From the NCBI GenBank assembly GCA_030614685.1, contig JAUWTO010000006.1, positions 1 to 42,517 of the forward strand: a stretch of 42,517 bases of DNA. The letters are read 5' to 3'. Below the pieces are notes generated by a model. It did not search any database. It had not been told where the DNA came from and worked only from the letters and a program-made list of their open reading frames with translations. The stretch comes from Candidatus Aminicenantota bacterium. Its GTDB lineage: Bacteria; Acidobacteriota; Aminicenantia; Aminicenantales; Aminicenantaceae. Of the stretch, positions 16,158-23,368 are shown in pieces (position 1 is the stretch's first letter; each line of letters begins with the position of its first letter). The translations under genes and the position numbers were made by a program.

Positions 16158-17312
16158 TCACACCGTGCATTTTTCACCTGCGCCGGCTGGTCGAGCGAAG
16201 CGGCTATGTGTGAACGGTCCCAGGTCAAAATTTGCATCTCCCGAGAGGATGAGTTCGCTGAGCAGGCGCCCAACAGCCGGCCCATGCTGGAAGCCGTGGC
16301 CGGAAAATCCCACGGCGCCGTAAAATCCGTCTAGCTCGCCCAGTCGGCCGATGATCGGGTTTTCGTCCGGGGTAACCGCGTAAAGGCCTCCCCAACCCCG
16401 CAGGATCTCTGCTTGGGCCAGCACGGGGGCCCTCCGGGCAACGGCCTCGATGAGGTGTTCCAGGAAGCCCCGGTCCACATGCGTATGGAAGCTGGGAGGT
16501 TCATCCGGATCGGTCTGCCCCATCAGGATCCCCTCTCCCTCTCCTCGAAAATAGGAGAGCGAGTCCTGGTCGATGATCAGGGGGAGAGGTTTGGGTAGGT
16601 CGTCGAATCTGCGTGTCACATATACCTGGCGCCGGTAGGGCTTTACCGGGAGCCGGATCTCCGCCGTGGCCGCCAGCTCCGCGGCCCAGGCTCCAGCTGT
16701 GTTGATCACGATCGGTGCCGCCACGTCCCCCTTGCTGGTCCGGATCCCTTGGACTCGGCCGCTTCCGGTCCGGACTTCCAGGACCCGGGTGTTTTCCTGG
16801 ATAGACACTCCGAGTGAGCGTGCGGCCTCGGCAAATGCCATGGCCACGCTGTAGGGATCGGCATATCCGTCCTCTGCACAGAAGGTCCCGCCCTGGAGTC
16901 CTTCAGTGTTCAGGAAGGGCCAGCGCTCCCGGATCTCGTGCGGAGACAGGACCTCCACCGGCACTCCCAGCTCCAACTGGGTGCGGACGTTTTCCAGGAA
17001 GAACTTCCAGGTCTGTTCTTGTTCAACCAGAAACAGATATCCCACCTTGTGAAACTCCAGGGTCCGGCCGAACGCTTCTTCAAAGTGGGAAAACAGTTCC
17101 AGGGTCATCTGTGACAAGCGGATATTTGAGGGGTGCGAAAACTGCTGGCGGATACCGCCCACGCTGAGCCCTGTTGAGGCCTGGGCCAGCAGGCCTTTTT
17201 CCAGCAGGGATATCTTCAGGGAACCCTGCTGGGTGAGATAGTAGGCTAAGCAAAGCCCCATGATGCCTCCGCCTATGATGACTATGTCGGCGGTCCTCTC
17301 TGATTCAGCCAT
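16158..17312 (-). CDS. FAD-dependent oxidoreductase, DAO / sarcosine oxidase beta-like
   Basis: The 384-aa protein has an N-terminal FAD-binding Rossmann motif (IVIIGGGIMGLCLAYYL), the GLSVGGIRQQF segment usual in DAO enzymes, and a second FAD contact in VVINTAGAWAAELA-like sequence. The C-terminal WGGLYAVTPDENPIIG and GFSGHGFQHGPAVG motifs are typical of sarcosine oxidase beta, glycine oxidase and related amine oxidases. Substrate is not determinable; an N-methyl or secondary amino acid is the family norm. No alpha, gamma or delta subunits are nearby, so it may be a single-subunit enzyme. It lies 48 nt after the 740-aa gene on the same strand. Confidence 0.85.
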   Translation of the reverse strand: MAESERTADIVIIGGGIMGLCLAYYLTQQGSLKISLLEKGLLAQASTGLSVGGIRQQFSHPSNIRLSQMTLELFSHFEEAFGRTLEFHKVGYLFLVEQEQTWKFFLENVRTQLELGVPVEVLSPHEIRERWPFLNTEGLQGGTFCAEDGYADPYSVAMAFAEAARSLGVSIQENTRVLEVRTGSGRVQGIRTSKGDVAAPIVINTAGAWAAELAATAEIRLPVKPYRRQVYVTRRFDDLPKPLPLIIDQDSLSYFRGEGEGILMGQTDPDEPPSFHTHVDRGFLEHLIEAVARRAPVLAQAEILRGWGGLYAVTPDENPIIGRLGELDGFYGAVGFSGHGFQHGPAVGRLLSELILSGDANFDLGPFTHSRFARPAGAGEKCTV

Positions 17313-17360
17313 GTCGGTCCTGGGGCCGAGGATCTGAAGCGGGAGTACTCAAGTTTGGAT

Positions 17361-19583
17361 TTATGCTTCCTCTTTGGCCTCTTTTTTGGGTTTCTTGGCT
17401 TTGCTTTTGGCTTTCTTGCCCTCGGACCCCTTGATCACGGTCTGGTCCTGCTGTTTCTGACTCAGGGCGGATTTCAGCATGTCTCCGAAGAGCCCCTTCA
17501 TAGGCATCTCAGCATGTTTGGTCTTGTATTCTTCCAGCACTTCCTCGGGTGCCGCTCCAAAGTCAACCCCGATATCGTCCTCGGCGCCATCGGACTTGAC
17601 GGCAATGAGGGCTTCCTGTTCGGATTCTTCCAGTTCGATCCGCTCTTCGATGATCTTGCGTTCTCCCTTACGCCTGCGCGGCGCCTTGTCGGATTCGAAC
17701 GCAGGTTTGGTTTTCCGCTTCTTCTTCTTCGGTTTCTCGTCTTTTGGGGGTTTGGCCGGCCCTGCCTGGGGTTTGGCCATTGGCCTGGGCGCGGGCTTGG
17801 GAGCCGCGGCCGGTGCCGGGGGTCTCATGGCGCGGGGCGCCGGCTTAACCGGCGCGGGCTTGGGAGGCTTCGGAGCAACGCGGACTTTTTCCTCCAGTTT
17901 GACGGCCGGGGTCTCGACCTCACCCACCGTGCCGATAGCGGGCATGTCATCGTCCTCCCGGGGCATCACCTGGGCTGTGGCGGTAGCAGCCAGCTCTTCC
18001 TCGAGGATATCGGCCACCTCCTCCTCTTCCGGTTCCACAAACTCCTTGTAATGGTAGAGGCCCTTCTTCTTTTCAGAACGGGTGAATTCCGGCGTGCTGT
18101 TCAAGACCTTTTCCACGTCCGCCAAATTGGTATGCCGGAGCATATCCACCAGATGAAAGGCCCGCTGAAGGTGCAGAGACAGGGTCTCGCCCTCCAGGCC
18201 GAATTTTGTATAGATGAGGACCAGAAGATCCCGCAGATCAAGGCTGGCCCGCACCGGATAGAGGTTTTCCAGTGTTTTCAGCGCTGCCCTGTCTAGGAAG
18301 ATGATCTTGTTGGGCAGCGAGGTGGCGGGAGCCTCTTTGTCTGCCAGGGAAAATCTGTCCTTTTTGGCGTCATAGGAGACATAGGGGACATTCATCCCTT
18401 TCTTGGACCGCTTCAGTGTGAACTGGATGGTGTGGTCTTCGCCTTTTTCAAGTGTGAGGCTGGCTCCTTGTGTGATCGTGTGCTTTTTATATAGATCGCC
18501 CAGGCCTAGGAAAATCCCACGGGTGGGATAAAAATAGGCTGTGTGACGGTCGCCTCTTTCTGTGTCGACAAAATCGTGTTCCCGGGATTTCGAAAGCTCT
18601 CTGACCAGCGGCTTGGGGACGGTCAGGCCTCCGGACAGCACATCCCTCCATGTCAGGTAAACTTTCAGGGGATAATTCTGTGTGGACAGAGGAGGGGCTG
18701 CGGTGGTTTCGGTTGATGCCGGGAGCTTTGCCAGGGGCTTTGCCAGCGGCAGGTCCTTGAGCATCTCCTCCAGGATCTCCTTCAGGAACCATTTTCCCTT
18801 CTCATCCGGAGAGATATAGGTGAAACGCTTCTTGTATCTCTTGTCGAGGGCGGTGTTCAGGCTGATGCAGTGGAGGTCGAAGTCCCCGGCCTTGGGGTTG
18901 GCGCCCATCAGATTCTTGACCAGGTCGGCAGTCGCGGCTGACTTCCGCGTTTTCCGGAGCAGAGCCTCGATCTTCTGGATGACATCGTCTTCGATCGCGA
19001 TCTGTTTTTCTTTCAGCTGGTAGGAATCCTGCCAATGGAAGAAATCCTTGGACTTGGAAAGGGCGGAGCTCAGGTTCTTTCCCAGGGTCCGGAAGTCCCG
19101 TTCAGTCATAGGCAGTTCCGTTAACCGGGGGTCCAATACCTTCTCGAGGATAGCAACAGCCTGGCAGTTGTCCTCTGTGGCGCTGGGCAGGAGGACCTGC
19201 GTCTTGGATTTTTTCATGTATTCGATGTGTTTCCGGAAGGTCCCTCCGCCTGTAAAATCCACCTCCAACATCTCGCAGTTGAAGCTGTCATAGGAGATCT
19301 TGTTGATGACCTTAAGAACTACGGCTCCCTTGAAATGCTCCATGCCCTTGCTGCTGACCAGGAGCTGCTCGTCGTATTCCCTGTAGATGAGGTCGCCCAC
19401 CGCATACTCACAGTTGGAGTCATAGATCTTGACTTCCTGGCTGAGCTGACCTGCATTTTTTCGGTACGCCAGTTTTGTGGCCAGGTTATGCAGTGTAACG
19501 ACGGCATCATCTTTCTGCAGTTCGTCCTGCAGCCAAGCCAGATCTTTGGCGTTAATGATAGTGTTTTCGTTTTCCTTACTCAT
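17361..19583 (-). CDS. Large multidomain protein of unknown function, 740 aa
   Basis: I do not recognise this protein as a whole. Residues 10-135 form a compact N-terminal domain (CEYAVGDLIYREYDEQLL, CEMLEVDFTGGGTF). Residues 197-270 resemble a HARE-type winged helix ending RFTYISPDEKGKWFL. Residues 305-393 look like a beta-barrel, possibly DNA-binding, domain (VYLTWRDVLSGGLTVP, YFYPTRGIFLGLGDLY). Residues 447-515 could be another winged-helix-like unit. The tail (about 516-740) is low complexity: acidic, then Pro/Ala/Lys-rich (570-625), basic (KKKKRKTK, RRRKGERK) and finally Lys/Ala-rich. The layout suggests a nucleic-acid-binding architectural or regulatory protein; this is inference. It has its own promoter (19609-19638). 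Confidence 0.85.
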   Translation of the reverse strand: MSKENENTIINAKDLAWLQDELQKDDAVVTLHNLATKLAYRKNAGQLSQEVKIYDSNCEYAVGDLIYREYDEQLLVSSKGMEHFKGAVVLKVINKISYDSFNCEMLEVDFTGGGTFRKHIEYMKKSKTQVLLPSATEDNCQAVAILEKVLDPRLTELPMTERDFRTLGKNLSSALSKSKDFFHWQDSYQLKEKQIAIEDDVIQKIEALLRKTRKSAATADLVKNLMGANPKAGDFDLHCISLNTALDKRYKKRFTYISPDEKGKWFLKEILEEMLKDLPLAKPLAKLPASTETTAAPPLSTQNYPLKVYLTWRDVLSGGLTVPKPLVRELSKSREHDFVDTERGDRHTAYFYPTRGIFLGLGDLYKKHTITQGASLTLEKGEDHTIQFTLKRSKKGMNVPYVSYDAKKDRFSLADKEAPATSLPNKIIFLDRAALKTLENLYPVRASLDLRDLLVLIYTKFGLEGETLSLHLQRAFHLVDMLRHTNLADVEKVLNSTPEFTRSEKKKGLYHYKEFVEPEEEEVADILEEELAATATAQVMPREDDDMPAIGTVGEVETPAVKLEEKVRVAPKPPKPAPVKPAPRAMRPPAPAAAPKPAPRPMAKPQAGPAKPPKDEKPKKKKRKTKPAFESDKAPRRRKGERKIIEERIELEESEQEALIAVKSDGAEDDIGVDFGAAPEEVLEEYKTKHAEMPMKGLFGDMLKSALSQKQQDQTVIKGSEGKKAKSKAKKPKKEAKEEA

Positions 19584-19608
19584 TGTCTCTCTGATTATTT
19601 TCTAGAAT

Positions 19609-19638
19609 ATAATACCACAATCGCTTTTTGAATATGAA
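19609..19638 (-). promoter_or_regulatory. Promoter of the 740-aa gene
   Basis: TTCATA (19638-19633) and TATTAT (19614-19609) are 18 bp apart on the minus strand. The start near 19602 leaves a leader of about 19 nt with GAGAG close to the ATG. Confidence 0.45.
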
Positions 19639-19685
19639 GCGTGTTTTCGGATTGCTCGTAGGCCGTATACTAGGCAGACGCGGTT

Positions 19686-19895
19686 TTATCCTCTGCTACC
19701 TCCCATCTGCCGCATCCCCAGCTCGAATATCACCCGGGAAAAAGGTGATGGGAGTGGGAATACAAGGGCCAGCGCCTTGCCTGCCTGCCGGCGCCGGAAA
19801 TGTCTCGGCTGGTTCTTGACCTGACAGGTCAGATCCAGCAGGGCATGAGACTCGCAGAGAGTCAGGTCGCAGAGGGAGACAGGCGGTTTTGTCAT
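19686..19895 (-). pseudogene. Truncated N-terminal fragment of an ornithine/aspartate carbamoyltransferase-like gene
   Basis: The 69-aa frame starts at ATG 19895, seven nt after an AGGAG site that overlaps the arcC stop. The text reads as the N terminus of a carbamoyltransferase: DLTLCESHALLDLTCQVK, then AGKALALVF and RVIFELGMRQMGG, matching the usual helix, GKxxALIF strand and FELGMRQLGG helix. The carbamoyl-phosphate motif STRTR is degraded to SPFSR. Translation stops after GGSRG, where about 230 further residues would be expected, and no continuation is seen in any frame before the next promoter. It is probably a decayed gene once cotranscribed with arcC, although a still-translated small peptide is possible. 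Confidence 0.65.
19817..19831. repeat. 15-bp perfect palindrome
   Basis: TGACCTGACAGGTCA is symmetrical around its central A. It lies inside the carbamoyltransferase remnant and could be chance, an operator half-site pair or a relic hairpin. Confidence 0.4.
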
Positions 19896-19905
19896 GGATT
19901 GTCTC

Positions 19906-20850
19906 CTAAGCCACGATCTTGGTCCCTGAGCGATCGATCAGGGCTGCCTTGAAATAGTTGGCCGACGTGATGATGACTTCTTTGCCTCCGGCCCGGATGT
20001 ATTCGATCGCGGCCAGAATCTTGGGGCCCATGGAGCCTGGGGGAAAATGCCCCGCGTCGTAGTATGCCTGGGCCTCATCCACTGTGATTCGATCGAGAGG
20101 GGTCTCATCCGGTGTTCCGAAGTTCAGACTAACCTGGTGTACATTGGTCAGGATGATGAATAGTTCCGCCTCTGCCTCGCGGGCGATCAGGCCGGCAGCA
20201 TAGTCTTTGTCGATGACCGCCTCCACGCCCTCGAAGAGGCCCCGTCCGTTGATGACAACGGGGATACCGCCTCCGCCGGCCGCGATGACGATCCGGCCCT
20301 GGTGTACCAGGTCGCGCAGGATCCGCTTGGGGACCACATCGATGGGCCTGGGCGAGGGGACAACCTGTCGGAATCCGCGTCCGGCATCCTCGATCATGGT
20401 CCAGTTTTTTTCACGTATGAGCATCTGGGCGCGGTACTGGGAATAGAATGGACCGATGGGTTTGGACGGATTTTCAAAGGCCGGATCTTCCTTGTCCACC
20501 ACGACCTGGGTGACCAGGGTGGCGACCTCCTTGTCCAGCGAGCTCTTGCGCAGTTCGTTGATGAGGGCCTTTTCCAGCATAAATCCAATGCTGCCTTCTG
20601 TCATGGCATCACAGACCTCGAGGCTGAAAGGCGGGATCTTATTGATGGCCTCCTCCATCTGGATGAGCAGGTTCCCGACCTGGGGCCCGTTTCCGTGGAC
20701 AATGATGAGGTCGAATCCCTTCTTCACGATATGGATCATGAGCCGGGCCGCCTTCCGGGCATTATTCATCTGCTCGGTCTGCAGTCCTTTTTGCTTAGCG
20801 GGCAGAATGGCATTCCCCCCGAAAGCGATCAGCGCGATTTTCCGTTTCAT
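19906..20850 (-). CDS. arcC: Carbamate kinase
   Basis: The 314-aa enzyme of the amino acid kinase fold interconverts carbamoyl phosphate plus ADP with ATP plus carbamate. The N terminus MKRKIALIAFGGNAIL, the IVHGNGPQVGNLL motif, AAGGGGIPVV and VIDKDYAAGLIA are characteristic. The frame is open further upstream, but ATG 20850-20848 shares one base with the stop of the preceding gene (TGATG), and similarity starts there. Just downstream is a carbamoyltransferase stump, so a fermentative carbamoyl-phosphate pathway (arginine, citrulline, agmatine or purine-derived) probably operated here. In its present form the enzyme must get carbamoyl phosphate from elsewhere. Confidence 0.94.
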   Translation of the reverse strand: MKRKIALIAFGGNAILPAKQKGLQTEQMNNARKAARLMIHIVKKGFDLIIVHGNGPQVGNLLIQMEEAINKIPPFSLEVCDAMTEGSIGFMLEKALINELRKSSLDKEVATLVTQVVVDKEDPAFENPSKPIGPFYSQYRAQMLIREKNWTMIEDAGRGFRQVVPSPRPIDVVPKRILRDLVHQGRIVIAAGGGGIPVVINGRGLFEGVEAVIDKDYAAGLIAREAEAELFIILTNVHQVSLNFGTPDETPLDRITVDEAQAYYDAGHFPPGSMGPKILAAIEYIRAGGKEVIITSANYFKAALIDRSGTKIVA

Positions 20851-22154
20851 CAGAAGTCCTTGAGGATCTCCTTGAGGTCCGGACTCCCGATCTCTTCCAG
20901 ATCGTAGTTGACACGGAGGATGCGTTTGTTGGTCTTTATGAGGCGGCCCAGGTCGATGGGCGTGCCGCTGACTACCAGGTCGCACTCAACCCGGTCTATG
21001 GTCTCCGCCAGTTCGGCCATCTGCTCGTTCCCGTACCCCATGGCAGGCAGGACCCGGTCCAGGTGATTGTATTTTTCGAACGTGGCCTTGATGCTGCCCA
21101 CGGCATAGGGCCGGGGATCCACGATGTGTGCCGCGCCGTATTTCTCTGCGGCGACGATCCCGGCGCCGTATTTCATCTCCCCATGGGTCAGGGTCGGCCC
21201 GTCTTCCACAACGAGCACGGTCTTGCCTGCGATCTCATCCCCTTCGGGAACGTGTATGGCGGAGTTTGCCTCCACCACCCTCGCATCCGGATTGAACTGC
21301 TGGATGTTGGCCTTGACCTGCTCTACGCCCTCCGCAGGGGCCGTGTCCATCTTGTTGATGATCAGCACGTCGGCGCGCCTGAAGTTCGTCTCCCCGGGGT
21401 AGTACAGGAGTTCGTGACCGGGTCGGTGGGGATCGACGACAACGATCTCGAGATCGGACCGGTAGAAGGGGATATCGTTGTTGCCGCCGTCCCAGAGGAT
21501 GACATCGGCTTCCTGCTCCGCTTGCTCGAGGATGGCGCCGTAATCCACGCCGGCGTAAACGATGATGCCGTTCTGGATATGCGGCTCATACTCTTCCATC
21601 TCCTCGATGGTGCACTCGTGCTTGATCATGTCCTCATAGGTTGCAAAACGCTGCACCGCCTGTCGGGCCAGATCTCCGTAGGGCATGGGATGCCGGATGG
21701 CTGCCACCCGCCGCCCCATATCCTTGAGGAGCATGGCGATCTTGCGTGTGGTCTGGCTCTTGCCGCAGCCGGTGCGTACGGCGCACACTGAAACCAGCGG
21801 ACGGCTGCTCTTGATCATGGTCTCATCCGGACCCAACAGGACGAAGCCGGCACCGGCCGCCTGCACCTGCGAGGCCTTGTGCATGACATATTCGTGAGGA
21901 GTATCGCTGTAGGAGAAAAAAACCTGTTCGACCTCCTTGTCTCGGATCAGACGGGAGAGGTCTTCTTCGGCGAATATGGGGATCCCATCAGGATAGAGCT
22001 CGCCGGCCAGGACGGCTGGGTATCGGCGACCTTCGATATCCGGGATCTGCGTGGCGGTAAAGGCGACGACGCGGTATTGTGGATTGTTGCGAAAATATAC
22101 GTTGAAGTTATGGAAGTCTCTGCCGGCAGCGCCCATGATGAGGGCATTTTTCAT
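20850..22154 (-). CDS. COG2403-type P-loop GTPase (cyclic 2,3-diphosphoglycerate synthetase-like)
   Basis: The 434-aa protein has a Rossmann-like N-terminal half (ALIMGAAGRDFHNFNVYFR) and a P-loop domain (VCAVRTGCGKSQTTRK) with ILWDGGNND and a LIINKMDT motif. This layout is that of the archaeal cyclic 2,3-diphosphoglycerate synthetase family and its bacterial homologues. Bacteria generally lack the archaeal thermoprotectant, so the bacterial role is unknown. Tight coupling to arcC suggests a link to carbamoyl-phosphate or nucleotide catabolism. Of two nearby ATGs, 22154 is preferred because AGGAG is seven nt upstream of it and only one nt from 22160. Confidence 0.85.
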   Translation of the reverse strand: MKNALIMGAAGRDFHNFNVYFRNNPQYRVVAFTATQIPDIEGRRYPAVLAGELYPDGIPIFAEEDLSRLIRDKEVEQVFFSYSDTPHEYVMHKASQVQAAGAGFVLLGPDETMIKSSRPLVSVCAVRTGCGKSQTTRKIAMLLKDMGRRVAAIRHPMPYGDLARQAVQRFATYEDMIKHECTIEEMEEYEPHIQNGIIVYAGVDYGAILEQAEQEADVILWDGGNNDIPFYRSDLEIVVVDPHRPGHELLYYPGETNFRRADVLIINKMDTAPAEGVEQVKANIQQFNPDARVVEANSAIHVPEGDEIAGKTVLVVEDGPTLTHGEMKYGAGIVAAEKYGAAHIVDPRPYAVGSIKATFEKYNHLDRVLPAMGYGNEQMAELAETIDRVECDLVVSGTPIDLGRLIKTNKRILRVNYDLEEIGSPDLKEILKDF

Positions 22155-22196
22155 TGTCATGCTCCTTTTTGTCTAAACTCCTCAAAAAAAAGAATT

Positions 22197-22226
22197 AGTA
22201 TAATATACACTCACCCCTTTATGCAA
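22197..22226 (-). promoter_or_regulatory. Promoter of the COG2403-arcC operon
   Basis: TTGCAT (22226-22221) and TATACT (22202-22197) are 18 bp apart on the minus strand. A T-run and an AAGGAG site follow in a leader of about 35 nt. Confidence 0.55.
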
Positions 22227-22329
22227 GCCATCCAACCACCGCCATCTCTCCACCCCAACCACCCCCTCCATGTTCCCACGCCATCTTTCCACTCCAGCCA
22301 CCGCCATCTCTCCACCCCAACCGCCCGCC
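22221..22329 (-). repeat. G-rich repeat cluster, copy 2 of the promoter-proximal element
   Basis: Two 29-bp direct copies (22232-22260 and 22294-22322) differ at one base, and a diverged copy lies between them. The shared plus-strand core is GCCATCTYTCCAC (22241, 22280, 22303). The minus strand is a run of GG/GGGG blocks. The array abuts the -35 box of the COG2403 promoter and matches the element upstream of apgM. The spacing is irregular, so it is not a CRISPR. The rest of the 380-bp gap to yfcE holds a small frame (22345) and the yfcE promoter. Confidence 0.65.
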
Positions 22330-22344
22330 TTAAAAGGAGGAATT

Positions 22345-22443
22345 GTGGATTGCCTCTTGATCCCTATGCATCCTTTAGTTGCGACGGCCATGGGGAATGG
22401 GCCGACTGCGGGCACCCTGTTTCCTCCGGTGCAGCCCGGGTAA
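22345..22443 (+). CDS. Possible 32-aa peptide, weakly supported
   Basis: A GTG-started frame lies four nt after a perfect AGGAGG (22335-22340) and reads MDCLLIPMHPLVATAM, ending PPVQPG. It precedes the yfcE promoter. No family is recognised and no promoter is obvious, so this may be chance. Confidence 0.2.
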   Translation: MDCLLIPMHPLVATAMGNGPTAGTLFPPVQPG

Positions 22444-22476
22444 CGGCCCGCGTTCCCTGCTCCGGCTTTCCCGTAC

Positions 22477-22505
22477 TTTCAGCCGTCGGCGGTTTGGTTT
22501 ACAAT
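22477..22505 (+). promoter_or_regulatory. Promoter candidate for yfcE
   Basis: TTTCAG (22477-22482) and TACAAT (22500-22505) are 17 bp apart, with the start expected about 22 nt before the yfcE ATG. Confidence 0.45.
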
Positions 22506-22534
22506 GGTATCGTTTTTGAGAGCGAGGTGAGCCT

Positions 22535-23023
22535 ATGATCGGGATCTTGTCCGATTCCCATGACAACCGGGATGCCATCCGTACTGCTGTCCGGTTGTTC
22601 AATAAGAAAGGATGCCGCCTGGTGCTGCATGCCGGCGATTTTGTGGCGCCATTTGCGGCCAATGAGCTTGAGGCCCTGGCCTGCCCGGTGAAGGCTGTGT
22701 TCGGGAACTGCGACGGCGAGAAGGAGGGGCTGCGCATTACTGTGGGGGCGTTCGGCAAGATAAAGGAAGCCCCCTATGTGTTCCGGTACGAGGGGCGGGA
22801 GTTCCTGCTGACCCACACGCACTTTTCCCTGGACAGCTACATCCGGTCTGAAAGGTATGACGTGATCGTCTACGGACATACGCACCGTCCTGAGGTCCGG
22901 CAGTCGGGTGGAGGCTTGATCATCAACCCCGGAGAGACGGGGGGATGGGTGACGGGCCAGAGCTCCGTCGCGCTCCTGGACCCGTCCGAGCTCGAAGTGG
23001 AGATTATCTCGCTCAAGCCGTAA
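22535..23023 (+). CDS. Metallophosphoesterase, YfcE/MJ0936 family
   Basis: This 162-aa single-domain phosphodiesterase has all the dinuclear metal motifs: GILSDSHDN (D-x-H), LHAGDF (GD), GNCDG (GN-D), TH at LTHTH and GHTH at VYGHTHRPE, followed by INPGE. Family members hydrolyse phosphodiester model substrates in the cytosol; the natural substrate is unknown. It stands alone on the plus strand with its own promoter candidate. Confidence 0.93.
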   Translation: MIGILSDSHDNRDAIRTAVRLFNKKGCRLVLHAGDFVAPFAANELEALACPVKAVFGNCDGEKEGLRITVGAFGKIKEAPYVFRYEGREFLLTHTHFSLDSYIRSERYDVIVYGHTHRPEVRQSGGGLIINPGETGGWVTGQSSVALLDPSELEVEIISLKP

Positions 23024-23064
23024 CAGACCATCACGGCGGATTGCAGAAGGCGGTGGATTTCTTA

Positions 23065-23093
23065 TTGACAGAAAGGACGTAAATCATTAATAT
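23065..23093 (+). promoter_or_regulatory. Strong promoter of tRNA-Val
   Basis: A perfect TTGACA (23065-23070) and TAATAT (23088-23093) are 17 bp apart, with the tRNA 5' end 18 nt beyond. No terminator is seen after the tRNA, so it may also drive thrS and the genes after it. Confidence 0.8.
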
Positions 23094-23111
23094 ATATAGG
23101 CTTGAAAAGCA

Positions 23112-23186
23112 AGGCGCGTAGCTCAGTGGAAGAGTGCTTCCTTGACGCGGAAGAAGTCGAGGGTTCGATCCCCTCCGCGCCTACCA
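23112..23186 (+). tRNA. tRNA-Val (anticodon GAC)
   Basis: A complete 75-nt cloverleaf can be drawn. The acceptor stem AGGCGCG pairs with CGCGCCT, and the D stem is GCTC/GAGT. The anticodon stem CTTCC/GGAAG encloses loop TTGACGC, and the T stem GAGGG/CCCTC encloses TTCGATC. The discriminator is A, and CCA is encoded. The GAC anticodon reads GUC and GUU. A consensus promoter precedes it. Confidence 0.96.
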
Positions 23187-23368
23187 TTTGGCTGCAAGCA
23201 TGCACCAGGTCGTGCAGGGAGCAAACAGGCTTAGCCTCTCCTTTTGATACACATAGATAGATCGAGTTGTTTCTCAGCTAAGAGGGGTGTCGTCGCCTTT
23301 TGACCATGCACGTACCGGGTTGAGCTGTGCCTTTGATAAGAAGGCCGGCCGGACAAGAGCGACAGACA

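Noticed and set aside
22221-22329. CRISPR array
   Set aside because: Copies are spaced irregularly (39 and 23 bp), spacers are not unique units, and no cas gene is present.
22182-22415. 77-codon minus-strand frame across the G-rich repeats
   Set aside because: Its repetitive Trp/Gly/Arg product is just a translation of the repeat and crosses the COG2403 promoter.
23187-23368. T-box or other riboswitch upstream of thrS
   Set aside because: No T-box consensus, specifier loop or terminator/antiterminator pair is recognisable.
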